Below are positions 45,881-55,458 of a DNA stretch of 64,000 nt, one piece after another. The position numbers were made by a program, and so were the translations under genes. How positions within the stretch are numbered: the first letter of the stretch is position 1; every line of letters starts with the position of its first letter. The notes beneath the pieces were generated by a model. It was given only the letters and a program-made list of their open reading frames with translations, was not told the DNA's origin and did not search any database. The DNA comes from Pseudobutyrivibrio xylanivorans DSM 14809. GTDB taxonomy: Bacteria > Bacillota > Clostridia > Lachnospirales > Lachnospiraceae. Where the stretch lies: NCBI RefSeq assembly GCF_900141825.1, contig NZ_FQYQ01000001.1:248001-312000 (forward strand), written 5' to 3'.

Positions 45881-47338
45881 ATGAAACGAAAAGTAGCAAT
45901 GGCACTTGTAGCAATCATGGCTTTAAGTGTACTAAATGGATGTGGCAGTGAGGGGGATAATTCTGGTTCAGCCAGCGAAGGCTCAACAGCAAATAGTATT
46001 TTTAGCGGAGAGCTTGAAGAAAATGTCACTATTCAGGTTCTTGAAAATGATACTGCCATTTCAAAGGGGTATTTTGAACAGCTTATAGAAGCCTTTAATA
46101 AAGAATATGAGCAGTACGGTATAACAGCCGTAGATGCAAACATGGATCAGTATTTGGATTTGGCAAACGATGGCCCTTACGGTTATGGTCCAGATGTCTT
46201 GTATCAGGCAAATGATGTGATTATGCAGTATGCCCAGGGAAAGCATATTTTACCACTGCCAGTAGAGGAATTAGATTGCTATTCTAAGATTCCAAAAACG
46301 GCATGGCAGGCATATAAGGTTTCTGTAGAGGGAAATGATTACACCTGTGGTGTTCCAGTAAATGTTCAAGCTCCAATGCTTTATTACAGAAAGGATTTGC
46401 TTCCCGAGGATTGGAAAGAGACCTGGGATAACAACACCAATGATGTTCCAGACATGATTGAGGACTGGAAAAATATGTACGATTTTTCGGTTCAGCGTCA
46501 TCAGGAGAATCCAGAGCAGTTTGGTTACATGAAGTCGTTATTTGATGTGTATTTTTCAAGTGGATTCTTATTTTCGTATGGTGGTTACATTTTTGGAGAT
46601 AACAATACAAATCCTGAGGATATAGGGTTTGCAGCAGGAGAATCAGAAAAAGGAGCATGGGTACTAAGCCAGCTTGCCAGCACAATGAATGAGGACTGTA
46701 TCGATGATACTATCACAACAAATGCTTACAGTAAGCTTGCTGATGGAACTTATTTTGCTACTCTTTCTACTCCAGATACATACTCAACATTCTATGATGA
46801 GCTTGTTAATTCATATGTAGCAGATGGTGCTTCTCAGGAGGAAGCAGAGGAGAAGGCAAAGGAGAATCTTGTCATGACAGGGCTTCCTCAGCTTCCTGAA
46901 AGTGGAAATCTTACCGAGGAAAATCCAAAGCTTGTGGATAGCAAGTCCATGGGCGGTGTAAATGGCTATGCTATTAGCTCTTACACAAAATATCCAAATG
47001 CCTGCCTGGCTTTCGTTGATTTTGCAACAAGCTACGAAATGATTATGCTTAGAAATGAGACTCTTGGAATAGCCCCTGCAAGAGAGGATGCTGCATCAGA
47101 TTTAGGTGGTCTTTCAAAGGATATGTTTGAAGAGCTGGATAAGGGAAATATAGTATTGATGCCATCCATTAAAGAAGTGAGCCAGATTTGGACACCAGGA
47201 CAGACATTCTTTACCGACTTAGCAAAGGACGCATTCCGAAGTGAGGCTGAGAAGAAATATAAAGATTTGGATTCAATGAAGGCTGGCCTTACAGATATGA
47301 GCAATCAGATTCATGATGCAATATATACCTTGGAATAG
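45881..47338 (+). CDS. Maltodextrin-type ABC substrate-binding lipoprotein
   Basis: A 485-residue lipoprotein (lipobox SVLNGC) of the family 1 extracellular solute-binding class: NVTIQVLENDTAISKGYFEQLIEAFNKEY near residue 50, YTCGVPVNVQAPMLYYRKDLLPE near 150, and GGVNGYAISSYTKYPNACLAFVDFA near 350. Adjacent GH13 and MalF/MalG-like permeases point to maltooligosaccharides. It is larger than E. coli MalE (396). Expression should follow the two LacI operators upstream. Confidence 0.88.
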   Translation: MKRKVAMALVAIMALSVLNGCGSEGDNSGSASEGSTANSIFSGELEENVTIQVLENDTAISKGYFEQLIEAFNKEYEQYGITAVDANMDQYLDLANDGPYGYGPDVLYQANDVIMQYAQGKHILPLPVEELDCYSKIPKTAWQAYKVSVEGNDYTCGVPVNVQAPMLYYRKDLLPEDWKETWDNNTNDVPDMIEDWKNMYDFSVQRHQENPEQFGYMKSLFDVYFSSGFLFSYGGYIFGDNNTNPEDIGFAAGESEKGAWVLSQLASTMNEDCIDDTITTNAYSKLADGTYFATLSTPDTYSTFYDELVNSYVADGASQEEAEEKAKENLVMTGLPQLPESGNLTEENPKLVDSKSMGGVNGYAISSYTKYPNACLAFVDFATSYEMIMLRNETLGIAPAREDAASDLGGLSKDMFEELDKGNIVLMPSIKEVSQIWTPGQTFFTDLAKDAFRSEAEKKYKDLDSMKAGLTDMSNQIHDAIYTLE

Positions 47339-47349
47339 AGGGAAGGATA

Positions 47350-48669
47350 ATGTTAGAAGGATTTAAAAATCACATGGGAGCTTTCAAAAATAGCTCATGG
47401 CGAGTGAAGCTTTCCGCACTGATTATGGGAAGCGGTCAAATTCTATATGGATGCGTTGCCAAGGGATTGATTTTTCTACTTTTTGAGATAGGCTTTATTT
47501 CCTATATGGTTCATAGAGGATGTAATGATATAAAAGGATTTTTTACTTTGGGAACCCAGAAGGCAGATGCTTGGCTTGGTATTGCAGGAGATAATTCAGT
47601 TGTAATGCTTCTGATGGGAATTTTCGCCTGGATAGTAGTAATTCTTTTTATTGGAATATACGTATCAAATATAAAGGATGTAATTAATATCGAAAATACG
47701 ATAATTTCAGGAAAGAATCCAAAAGGATTTGTAGATGAGCTAAAGGAATTCGTAGATAGAAAATTCTATGTGACAGTACTAGTTTTACCTGTGATTGGAA
47801 TATGTGTTTTCAATATTCTTCCAATTATATTTATGGTACTTATTTCATTCACTAATTATGGTGGGAGTATTGTTCCGCCGGAGCTTGTAGACTGGGTCGG
47901 TTTGGAAAACTTTAAAAAGATACTTACACTCTCAAAGTTTGCTCCTACCTTTATTAGAATATTGGGCTGGAATATTTTGTGGGCAGTTGTATCCACAACA
48001 CTTAATTATTTTGCCGGAATAGGTCTGGCCCTTTTATTAAATAAAGACTGTGTAAAAGGAAAGGCTATTTTTAGAGCTTTCCCAATTTTGGCTTATGCCA
48101 TACCGGGATTTATTACTTTGTTAGCATTCAAATTCATGTTTTCATATGGCGGTCCTATTAATCATATGATAAAAAGTGCAGGTGGTGTCCCAATCGGATT
48201 CCTGGATTTGGATGCAAAGTGGATAGCAAGACTGATAGGACTTTTGGTTAATTGCTGGATAAGCGTTCCATCTATCATGCTTCTGGCAACAGGGCATTTA
48301 TCAAACAGAGATATGTCATTATATGAGGCTGCCAGAATAGATGGCGCTACGCCGTTTCAGCAGTTTAAAAAGCTGACAATGCCATTTATGCTTTTTGCTA
48401 CCATGCCGGTTCTTTTAGGTCAGTTTATAGGAAACTTTAATAATTTTGGTATTTTCTATTTCCTCAGAGGAGGATTATATCTGGATGGGTATTTCCTTGC
48501 CAGCGATACAGATTTATTAATTAACTGGCTGTACAATCTTTCAATTGATAATAATTATTACTGTATAGGTGCAGCAATAAGTTTGATAATTTTTATTATC
48601 ACTTCAGTGATTTCACTTGTTGTTTACGTGAATTCACCATCATATAAAGAGGAGGATACATTCCAATGA
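47350..48669 (+). CDS. Maltodextrin ABC transporter permease, MalF-like
   Basis: A 439-residue permease with an N-terminal extra membrane region (about 1-130) and the main permease domain ending with the docking loop SLYEAARIDGATPFQQFKKLTMP (about 325-347). PIIFMVLISFTNYGG and the long N-terminal part resemble MalF. It pairs with the MalG-like gene, which it overlaps by 4 bases. Confidence 0.9.
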   Translation: MLEGFKNHMGAFKNSSWRVKLSALIMGSGQILYGCVAKGLIFLLFEIGFISYMVHRGCNDIKGFFTLGTQKADAWLGIAGDNSVVMLLMGIFAWIVVILFIGIYVSNIKDVINIENTIISGKNPKGFVDELKEFVDRKFYVTVLVLPVIGICVFNILPIIFMVLISFTNYGGSIVPPELVDWVGLENFKKILTLSKFAPTFIRILGWNILWAVVSTTLNYFAGIGLALLLNKDCVKGKAIFRAFPILAYAIPGFITLLAFKFMFSYGGPINHMIKSAGGVPIGFLDLDAKWIARLIGLLVNCWISVPSIMLLATGHLSNRDMSLYEAARIDGATPFQQFKKLTMPFMLFATMPVLLGQFIGNFNNFGIFYFLRGGLYLDGYFLASDTDLLINWLYNLSIDNNYYCIGAAISLIIFIITSVISLVVYVNSPSYKEEDTFQ

Positions 48670-49505
48670 TGAAAAAGCATAGTTTCGGAAAAATATTTGA
48701 CGCAGCCTGGACTTATGCCCTTCTTATAGTTGTTGGATTTATATTCTTCTTTCCATGTCTTTGGATAGTGCTGGCTTCCTTTTCAAAATCAGGAAGTATT
48801 TATTCTTTTGAAGGCTTTTTTCCAAGTGCCTATAGCATAGATACCTTTAAGAGGTTATTTACCGATACTACCATGTACAATTACCCTAGGTGGTTCTTTA
48901 ATACTTTATTTGTTGCAGCAGGAAGCTGTATTTTGGGAACCTTTCTCACAATACTTACTGCTTATACCATGTCCAGATTTGAGTTTAGAGCCAGAAAACC
49001 GATGATGAAAACTACAATGGTTCTCGGTATGTTTCCATCATTCATGGGGATGACAGCAGTGTACATCCTGATGACACAGTTCGGATTAATCAATCAGATT
49101 TGGGGATTAATCCTAATATATGCTGCAGGTGCACCTATGGGATATCTGACACAAAAGGGTTTTTTTGACACCATTCCAAAGGCTATAGATGAGGCTGCGA
49201 AAATAGATGGTGCTAATTCTGCTCAGATATTTTGGAAAATAAATTTGCCATTGGCAAAGCCAATTATCGTATATACGGCTTTAACATCATTTACATGGCC
49301 TTGGTCAGATTTTATCTTGCCTAAGCTTTTACTTAAGGAGAAAGATTTATACACCGTTGCTGTTGGTTTAATGAGTCTTGACGAAACAGAATTCGCCAGA
49401 TTTGCAGCAGGTAGTGTGTTTATTGCTGTGCCAATAGTAATCTTGTATTTTGCCCTTGTTAAGAACATGGTAAATGGTATAGCAGAAGGAGCCGTAAAGG
49501 GTTAG
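48666..49505 (+). CDS. Maltodextrin ABC transporter permease, MalG-like
   Basis: A 279-residue permease with six membrane segments. TMVLGMFPSFMGMTAVYILMTQFGLINQIWGLILIYAAG and the docking loop IPKAIDEAAKIDGANSAQIFWKINLPLAKP (about 171-200) are MalG-like. No ATPase gene is in the operon, so a shared MsmX/MsmK-type ATPase encoded elsewhere probably drives it, as is common in Firmicutes. Confidence 0.9.
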   Translation: MMKKHSFGKIFDAAWTYALLIVVGFIFFFPCLWIVLASFSKSGSIYSFEGFFPSAYSIDTFKRLFTDTTMYNYPRWFFNTLFVAAGSCILGTFLTILTAYTMSRFEFRARKPMMKTTMVLGMFPSFMGMTAVYILMTQFGLINQIWGLILIYAAGAPMGYLTQKGFFDTIPKAIDEAAKIDGANSAQIFWKINLPLAKPIIVYTALTSFTWPWSDFILPKLLLKEKDLYTVAVGLMSLDETEFARFAAGSVFIAVPIVILYFALVKNMVNGIAEGAVKG

Positions 49506-49526
49506 ACAAGTGTGCAGGGGATGATT

Positions 49527-50309
49527 ATGAAACCAGTTGTGAAAAATGAAATAATAGATGCAGTGAAAAAAGTTGGTCTGACTAAAGGGGATTCCGTTAT
49601 GGTTCACACCTCGCTTAGTCAGATTGGATATGTGTGCGGAGGTGCTCAGACTGTTATTGAGGCACTGATAGAAGTAGTTGGACAGGAAGGTACAATTATG
49701 ATGCCTACCCAGTCCTGGAAAAACTTAGATCCTGATACTGGAGTTCACTGGGATGTGGACGAGCAGTATTGGAATATAATTCGAGAGAACTGGCCAGCCT
49801 ATGATAAAAAAATAACCCCAACAAACACCATGGGTGCTACGGCAGAAATGTTCCGTCAGTGGCCAGGAGCTCTTCGAAGTGACCACCCGGCAAGATCTGT
49901 AGCAGCTTGGGGCGAGCATGCTAAATATCTTACAGAAAATCACAATCTGTGCGATATTTTCGGAGAAGATTCTCCTGTAGGAAAGCTTTATAAGCTTAAT
50001 GGTAAGGTGCTGTTAATAGGTGTGGACTATGACAAGAATACATCTATTCACTTAGCAGATGCCAGGGCAGAGTATAAGAGTAAGCATAATACCATAGAAC
50101 ACAGTGCCGTGGTTGAAGATGGTAAGCGTGTGTGGAAAGCTTATGAGACTCTGTTCGTGGATGGAGAGGACTTTGTTGAGATAGGCAAAGCTTTTGAAAA
50201 ACAGCATGCCGTAAAAAAAGAAAAACTAGGAAACGCCGAGCTAAAATGTATGACTCAGCGAGACCTAGTAGATTTTTCAGTCACTTGGATTGAGAAAAAT
50301 AGAAAGTAG
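49527..50309 (+). CDS. AAC(3)/YokD-family N-acetyltransferase-like protein
   Basis: A 260-residue protein of the antibiotic 3-N-acetyltransferase fold: GDSVMVHTSLSQIGYVCGGAQTVIEALIEVVGQEGTIMMPTQSW at about 18-61, HPARSVAAWGEHA near 115, and DSPVGKLYKLNGKVLLIGVDYDKNTSIHLAD. The family includes aminoglycoside resistance enzymes, but chromosomal relatives such as YokD have unknown natural substrates. Here it follows the maltodextrin operon by 21 bases, with no mobile element nearby, so a housekeeping acetylation is as likely as resistance. ATG 49527 follows AGGGG. Confidence 0.82.
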   Translation: MKPVVKNEIIDAVKKVGLTKGDSVMVHTSLSQIGYVCGGAQTVIEALIEVVGQEGTIMMPTQSWKNLDPDTGVHWDVDEQYWNIIRENWPAYDKKITPTNTMGATAEMFRQWPGALRSDHPARSVAAWGEHAKYLTENHNLCDIFGEDSPVGKLYKLNGKVLLIGVDYDKNTSIHLADARAEYKSKHNTIEHSAVVEDGKRVWKAYETLFVDGEDFVEIGKAFEKQHAVKKEKLGNAELKCMTQRDLVDFSVTWIEKNRK

Positions 50310-50310
50310 A

Positions 50311-51480
50311 TTAAAAGTAAGCTACTGACATGTCAACAGGCTTTGGCGCACCTGGAATTGTTGCTTTATCTGTGTATTGCCACATTGAGCATTTTCCACT
50401 GTAGCTAGGGCCTGTTTCTAATGTGGAGAGGTCTTTGCTATACCAGGCAAGCCATACCATATAGCTCTGTTCAATCTGAGAAATATTCCATTTATTATTA
50501 TTTACAAGTTCATATTTTGAAGCGTAGAACATTGGTGTATATCCACGACTCTGCACCTGAGCGAGAAATGCCATGGCTATATTGCTACGCTCATCCTTTG
50601 TGAGGGTATATTGTCTACTGCTTGGCTTTTCATAGTTCTCACAGTTGTAAACAACTGGAAGGGAAATAGAATATCCTGAAATATAATCAGCTACCCAGTT
50701 GGCCTCTTCAATGGCTTCCTCCTGAGTAGTAGCAGTAGAGAAGAAGTAGGCGCCTACCTTTAAGCCGTTGTTAATGGCTCCCTGTAAGTTGGCTTTTGCA
50801 TTTCCGTCTTCCAGGATTTCTCCGGTGGTAGATTTTCTGAGTCCCACACGAATGATAGCACTATCAACACCGGATGCAGCTACCTGTGCCCAGTCAATAG
50901 AGCCCTGAAATACAGATACATCTATTACCTTTTTACCACTTGGCCCCTGAGCCTTAGCCGCCTCTGCAGCAGCCTTTTCTTGTTCGGCTTTTTCAAGAGC
51001 TTCCTGTTCAGCCTTTTTTTTCTCTTCTTCAGCCTTCTTTTCTTCCTCGGCCTTTTTCAGCTCTTCAGCCTTCTTTAGCTCCTCGGCCTTTTTTGCTTCT
51101 TCAGCTTTCTTAGCCTCCTCGGCTTTTTTGACTTCTTCGGCTTTTTTAGCTTCTTCAGCTTTCTTTTTTTCCAGCTCTTTAGCTTTTTCTTCTTCAGTAT
51201 CGTTAACAACTACTTCAATTTTTACATCACCATAATCTATAGGCTCTGGAGTAGGCTCTGCCTCGACAGGCTCCGGCTCTGGCTGTTCATACGCGATGAT
51301 TTCTTCTTCTTCCATATCAGTGGAGAGCTTCTGGGCGAAAACGAAGCCGCCTACAGCTAGCGAGATAACTCCCACAGAAACGCCTCCGATAAGAAGTCTG
51401 CGCTTTAACACTCGCATTTTTCGGCGCTTCTCACCAATGGCAATTTTTTCTTTATGATTAAGATCTTTATAACTTTTCAC
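50311..51480 (-). CDS. Membrane-anchored GH25 muramidase with coiled-coil stalk
   Basis: A 389-residue protein. A basic cytoplasmic N-terminus is followed by one membrane segment (LLIGGVSVGVISLAVGGFVFA, about 28-48). An acidic Pro/Glu stretch and a long KKAEEA-type repeat coiled coil (about 95-180) form a stalk. The GH25 domain begins VIDVSVFQGSIDWAQV (about 186). The catalytic D-x-E triplet of the family reads N-C-E here (LPVVYNCENYE), so the first Asp is Asn. It would hydrolyse peptidoglycan outside the membrane. The start is GTG 51480 with GGAGG 5 nt upstream; the extension to 51510 contains that RBS and is rejected. Confidence 0.88.
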   Translation of the reverse strand: MKSYKDLNHKEKIAIGEKRRKMRVLKRRLLIGGVSVGVISLAVGGFVFAQKLSTDMEEEEIIAYEQPEPEPVEAEPTPEPIDYGDVKIEVVVNDTEEEKAKELEKKKAEEAKKAEEVKKAEEAKKAEEAKKAEELKKAEELKKAEEEKKAEEEKKKAEQEALEKAEQEKAAAEAAKAQGPSGKKVIDVSVFQGSIDWAQVAASGVDSAIIRVGLRKSTTGEILEDGNAKANLQGAINNGLKVGAYFFSTATTQEEAIEEANWVADYISGYSISLPVVYNCENYEKPSSRQYTLTKDERSNIAMAFLAQVQSRGYTPMFYASKYELVNNNKWNISQIEQSYMVWLAWYSKDLSTLETGPSYSGKCSMWQYTDKATIPGAPKPVDMSVAYF

Positions 51481-51586
51481 AATATCCTCCAATAACAATA
51501 GATAAATCACAACTTAATAACTTTGTGTCTATCAAACATGTCTACAATGATAACACATATGGGGCATGATGATAAAAAAAATTGAC

Positions 51587-51704
51587 TTCTTGTGGGCTAC
51601 TTAAGGAAAAAGCCCACAAGAACTTGGCTTTGCCAAGCAATATTTTCTTTCAGAAAATATTGGTCCATGTCCGGTTCTTGATTTTCTGAGGAAAATCAAA
51701 AACC
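51587..51704. repeat. Cluster of four tandem hairpins
   Basis: Four perfect or near-perfect hairpins lie within 118 bases: TTCTTGTGGGCT/AGCCCACAAGAA (51587-51622), CTTGGC/GCCAAG (51623-51637), CAATATTTTC/GAAAATATTG (51638-51662) and GATTTTC/GAAAATC (51680-51697), the last extended by GGTT/AACC. They lie in the ~310-base gap between the GH25 gene (minus) and the diguanylate cyclase (plus). No gene is seen here. Confidence 0.65.
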
Positions 51705-51789
51705 TATACTATTATCGTCACATTTCTTAAATATATTCTTGATAAAATGCTACCATGAGCGTTGTGTGATTTGTCATGGAGGCATGATT

Positions 51790-52995
51790 ATGGCGATTCA
51801 GTTGGAGTCACAGATTAAACCTTTTATACTTTTGATTCTTGCAGTTTGCCTTGTATCATTGAATATAATTTTCGCCAAAACTAATGAGAGTATAGGTAAT
51901 AAGAGAGAGGTAATGTCCTTTAAGGGGATGCTTGTGTCATTTATGATATATGCCCTTGTGGACATACGTCTGCTTATTGGAGATGGATTTTACACAATGT
52001 TCCCAAGACCAATTGTACTTTTTATAGTAGCAATTGGTTTTGGGGTTATGTCTCTCGCCTGTTACTTTTGGTTCATCCACGTTTCATCAAACATCGATCC
52101 CAAAGTAAAATCAAAGCAAATAAAAAAGTTCAGATTGTTTGACATTCTTTTCTTGCTTCCGCTTGCTATTGTTGTAATTTTGCTTTTTACACCACTTCAT
52201 GTTTTGGTTTATGACATAGTAGATGGAATGGTTGTGTTCTACCCAATGTTGTCATTTATCTTATTCCTAGACTATGTATATCTGATTTCCGCTACTATTA
52301 TTTCCATTAGAAATAGACGACGAGCAAAGAATAGACTGGAAAAGAAGAAATATGGTAGCCAAATTCTGTTTATCATTTTCTTTACAATCAGCGGAATGCT
52401 TATAGGATTTTTGCTAAATCTTCCGGCGATAGAGCTTTGCGTAATACCTGTTGTTATCAAGCTGTTTGTGGAGCTACAGGATTCTCAGATATATACTGAT
52501 GCTTTGACTAAGCTTAATAACAGAAGACGTATTACAGAGTACATACATAATGAATTGATAAACTGCGGTGAGGAAAATCCACTTACAGTTATCATGGTGG
52601 ATCTTGATTATTTTAAGAGTATTAATGATATTTTTGGACATGATGAGGGCGACAGGGCTCTAATTGTATTTTCAGATTCCCTTAAAGAGGTTTTTAAAGG
52701 CAGTGACGCCATTGTAGCAAGATGGGGTGGAGATGAATTTGTAGTGGCATGCAGAGAGGAACGTATTGCTACAGATGTGAGAGAAAAACTTGAGGATGTT
52801 CTTCATAAAAACAATGAACTATCTTACGCTCTTTCTTTTAGTGTGGGAGCATATACATGTACCTCATCAAAAATGACCTATGAGCAGGTATTCAATGAAG
52901 CGGATGAATTACTTTATAAAGATAAAGAAGTTCAACACAGGAGAAGGATGGATTTTAATCAGAAATTGAAAAATATTAAGTCAGTAGGTAGATAG
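51790..52995 (+). CDS. Membrane-bound diguanylate cyclase (GGDEF)
   Basis: A 401-residue protein. About six hydrophobic segments fill residues 5-235, forming a membrane sensor of no recognised type. The GGDEF domain follows (about 245-395): TDALTKLNNRRRI, MVDLDYFKSINDIFGHDEGDRAL and the active motif ARWGGDEFVVA. It should make c-di-GMP. No RxxD inhibitory site is evident before GGDEF. No EAL domain is present. ATG 51790 is chosen because GGAGG ends 7 nt upstream. It lies next to chemoreceptor genes, in keeping with motility control. Confidence 0.9.
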   Translation: MAIQLESQIKPFILLILAVCLVSLNIIFAKTNESIGNKREVMSFKGMLVSFMIYALVDIRLLIGDGFYTMFPRPIVLFIVAIGFGVMSLACYFWFIHVSSNIDPKVKSKQIKKFRLFDILFLLPLAIVVILLFTPLHVLVYDIVDGMVVFYPMLSFILFLDYVYLISATIISIRNRRRAKNRLEKKKYGSQILFIIFFTISGMLIGFLLNLPAIELCVIPVVIKLFVELQDSQIYTDALTKLNNRRRITEYIHNELINCGEENPLTVIMVDLDYFKSINDIFGHDEGDRALIVFSDSLKEVFKGSDAIVARWGGDEFVVACREERIATDVREKLEDVLHKNNELSYALSFSVGAYTCTSSKMTYEQVFNEADELLYKDKEVQHRRRMDFNQKLKNIKSVGR

Positions 52996-53010
52996 CATAG
53001 GCTAGATAGA

Positions 53011-53038
53011 AGGGATTCCATTAGTGGAGTCCCTTTTT
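53011..53038 (+). terminator. Rho-independent terminator
   Basis: AGGGATTCC (53011-53019) pairs with GGAGTCCCT (53026-53034), one wobble, followed by TTTT. It ends the diguanylate cyclase transcript. Confidence 0.82.
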
Positions 53039-53055
53039 AGTAAAATTATCAGAAT

Positions 53056-53090
53056 TTTAACCAATTATTCATAAATTTGTCGTATAATTC
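53056..53090 (+). promoter_or_regulatory. Chemoreceptor promoter, shared with 58030
   Basis: TTTAACC (53056-53062), 20 nt, TATAATTC (53083-53090). The promoter before the second chemoreceptor has the same two elements at the same distance, with TTCATA and TTTG also conserved between. The spacing is unlike sigma-A, so a motility sigma factor is possible. Confidence 0.45.
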
Positions 53091-53136
53091 TCTTGTGGTG
53101 TGCAGTGGGGCTGCTTTTCAGTAAAGGAGAGGGAAC

Positions 53137-55185
53137 ATGGCAAAGAAACCAAAACCTAAGAGTGCCAATACTCAGTCAGGTATTAATCCAAAGGATAGTG
53201 TAAAGACCAAACTTATAGTTATTATGGCTTTACTTGTGGCAGTTCCTTTGATTGTCGCCATCTTTATTAGTTATTTGTCATCATCTAATAAGGCAAAAAA
53301 AGATGCTTTGGAATTGCTTGAGACAACGTCTGAGTATGTTGAAAAGGAATATGAACAGATTATAAGAGAAAATGTTGATTCTCTACAGATGTTCGCTACA
53401 TCTCCAAGTACTATGGATTATATGGAATATTATGGTACTGATGGAAGCAATATTCCAGATGCAGTAATTCAGGCACATATGGCTCAAATTAATACAATAA
53501 TTAATGATGGAAACGATAGCGTAGTATTAACTTTGGCGTCAGGTCAGCAGATTCTGAGAACTGATGGTGGAGACTGTGTAAATATAGCTGATCGTGAATT
53601 CTTCCAGAGAGCAACATCTACAGGAAAGCCTGCAGTTTCAGGTGTAATAGTTAGTAAATCTTCAGGAGCAAGAGTAGCCATTATTGCTGTACCTATTTTT
53701 AGTGAGAGTGGCGAGGTTATTGGCGAGTGCCAGAGGAGTATAGATTTATCAGTTCTTCATGAGTTTTTGGCAGCCAATATAAGTGACGGTTATATCGTGG
53801 ATCAGAATGGTATCATGGCTGCACATGCTCAGTTTGATATTGGCCCTGATGAAGAGTATGATATGAGCGGCATCGAGAGTGTAACATCTTCTGAATCAAG
53901 TGGTATGTTTGAGCAGGCTTTCAGCGGTGCCAATACATATAATGCATGGGTAAAAGAGCCTATTACAGGATATTCTGTTATTGTGGCGGAACAGGAGAGT
54001 GCAATTACAGCAGAGGCAAATAAAGCAGCCATAACTGTAGTTATTATAGGAATAATTCTTCTGGTAGTTGCTGTTATTATATCTCTTTTTATGGCAACAA
54101 GCTTTACTAATCCAATCCTTGCTGTTACAAATACAATTACAGAGCTTGCAGACGGACGATTTAAAAAGATTAATGGCTATACAGGTCGAAAGGACGAGTT
54201 TGGCGAGATAGTTCGTAGTACAAATTCGGTTATTGATAAGTTAGATAATATTGTTACCGCTATAAAACAGTCTGCTACTACAGTAACTACTTCATCTGAG
54301 GATTTAGCAGATATGGCAAACCAGATTGCTGCCACAACAGATACTGTTGCAAATGCGGTACAGGAAATTGCCACAGGTGCTGTTCAGCAGGCTGAGGAAA
54401 TCCAGCAAGCAGCTGAGAATGTTGGAAAGATTACAGACGCTGTAACAGGTGTTCAGTCATCCACTGAAAATATGGAAAGTCTTGCAGGCAAGATGAAGGA
54501 TGCTTCACAGACCTCCAGCAAGTCACTGCTTAATCTTCAGGATTCTAGTAGCGATATGACTGCTAAGATTGAGGAAATCGCAAGAACAATTTCTGCTACT
54601 AAGGATGCTGTTACAAGCATCAATGAAAGTGTAGAAGGTATTTCTGGAATTGCATCTCAGACAAATCTTCTTTCACTTAATGCTTCTATAGAGGCTGCTC
54701 GTGCTGGTGAGGCAGGTAAGGGCTTCGCAGTAGTTGCTGAGGAAATCAGAAAGCTTGCTGATGATTCAGATAGCATGGCACAGGATATTAGAACCCAGAT
54801 GGATATTCTGTTAAAGCAGTCTGAGGCAGCAGTTGCAGCAGCTAATCTTGTAAAGCAGGGCAACTTAGAGCAGCAGGAAGCTATCGGTGGAACACTTGAA
54901 TCTGTAAACGGTATGCTTGATGATATTAATGGTACTGTTGATGGTGTTAAGGAAATCGCTGGTGGTGCTGAGACTTGTGTATCTTCTAATGATATTGTTT
55001 CTGATGCCATGTCATCACTTTCAGCAATTTCGGAAGAGAACGCTGCATCTTCAGAAACTACAGGAGCTTCTGTGCAAGAGCTTTCAGCTACAGTTTCAAG
55101 TCTTGCAAATTCAGCAGACGACCTGAAGGAGATAGCTGTTAAGCTTAACGAAGAGATTTCATTCTTCAAGGATGATACAGAATAA
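53137..55185 (+). CDS. Methyl-accepting chemotaxis protein 1 (dCache)
   Basis: A 682-residue chemoreceptor. A membrane segment ([22 protein letters not shown], about 26-47) is followed by a Cache-type extracellular sensor to about residue 290 ([38 protein letters not shown]). A second membrane segment (about 293-315), HAMP, and the signalling domain with hairpin tip [26 protein letters not shown] come next. The C-terminus [11 protein letters not shown] is shared with the two other receptors here. It senses an unknown small molecule and feeds CheA/CheW. Its last ~300 residues are nearly identical to those at 58112 and 60237. Confidence 0.95.
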   Translation: MAKKPKPKSANTQSGINPKDSVKTKLIVIMALLVAVPLIVAIFISYLSSSNKAKKDALELLETTSEYVEKEYEQIIRENVDSLQMFATSPSTMDYMEYYGTDGSNIPDAVIQAHMAQINTIINDGNDSVVLTLASGQQILRTDGGDCVNIADREFFQRATSTGKPAVSGVIVSKSSGARVAIIAVPIFSESGEVIGECQRSIDLSVLHEFLAANISDGYIVDQNGIMAAHAQFDIGPDEEYDMSGIESVTSSESSGMFEQAFSGANTYNAWVKEPITGYSVIVAEQESAITAEANKAAITVVIIGIILLVVAVIISLFMATSFTNPILAVTNTITELADGRFKKINGYTGRKDEFGEIVRSTNSVIDKLDNIVTAIKQSATTVTTSSEDLADMANQIAATTDTVANAVQEIATGAVQQAEEIQQAAENVGKITDAVTGVQSSTENMESLAGKMKDASQTSSKSLLNLQDSSSDMTAKIEEIARTISATKDAVTSINESVEGISGIASQTNLLSLNASIEAARAGEAGKGFAVVAEEIRKLADDSDSMAQDIRTQMDILLKQSEAAVAAANLVKQGNLEQQEAIGGTLESVNGMLDDINGTVDGVKEIAGGAETCVSSNDIVSDAMSSLSAISEENAASSETTGASVQELSATVSSLANSADDLKEIAVKLNEEISFFKDDTE

Positions 55186-55207
55186 GAGTATTCATATTAA
55201 ATGCTAT

Positions 55208-55235
55208 GGCTAGGGCGTTATGCCCTAGCTTTTTA
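55208..55235 (+). terminator. Rho-independent terminator
   Basis: GCTAGGGC (55209-55216) pairs with GCCCTAGC (55222-55229), 5-nt loop, TTTTT tail. It ends the first chemoreceptor transcript. A second hairpin (55235-55261) with AGCTATAAAT follows. Confidence 0.88.
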
Positions 55236-55338
55236 GCTATAAATTCAATTTATAACCAGCTATTATTTTTATCTATTTCACATATCAATGAAAACAGTGG
55301 TATAGTTAACCCATCATTTAAGAAAGGAGCAAGACAAA

Positions 55339-55458
55339 ATGAAAAAGCAAAATAGCTTTACAGGGATGTACATGTGCATGCGTCGAATGCTTATCTCCCA
55401 GGCAGCTGATTATGGCCCTGGCGCGATGGCTTTTTGTCTTGCGCCTGTTACGGATTAA
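55339..55458 (+). CDS. Met-rich leader peptide upstream of metNIQ
   Basis: A 39-residue small ORF with AGAAAGGAG 9 nt upstream of its ATG. It reads MKKQNSFTGMYMCMRRML and then continues to VTD. Internal Met codons at 10, 12, 14, 17 and 30 (with Cys at 13 and 33) are far above chance. The ORF lies in the leader of the methionine transporter operon, upstream of a terminator. I infer a translated attenuator peptide sensing Met-tRNA or methionine supply. It is too short for normal gene finders. Confidence 0.72.
   Translation: MKKQNSFTGMYMCMRRMLISQAADYGPGAMAFCLAPVTD

Noticed and set aside
49527-50309. Acquired aminoglycoside resistance gene
   Set aside because: The fold matches AAC(3), but there is no mobile element or composition shift, and chromosomal relatives have other or unknown roles.
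54657-55169. Antisense ORFs recurring in the chemoreceptor signalling domains
   Set aside because: They mirror the repeated coding sequence and show no independent start signal.
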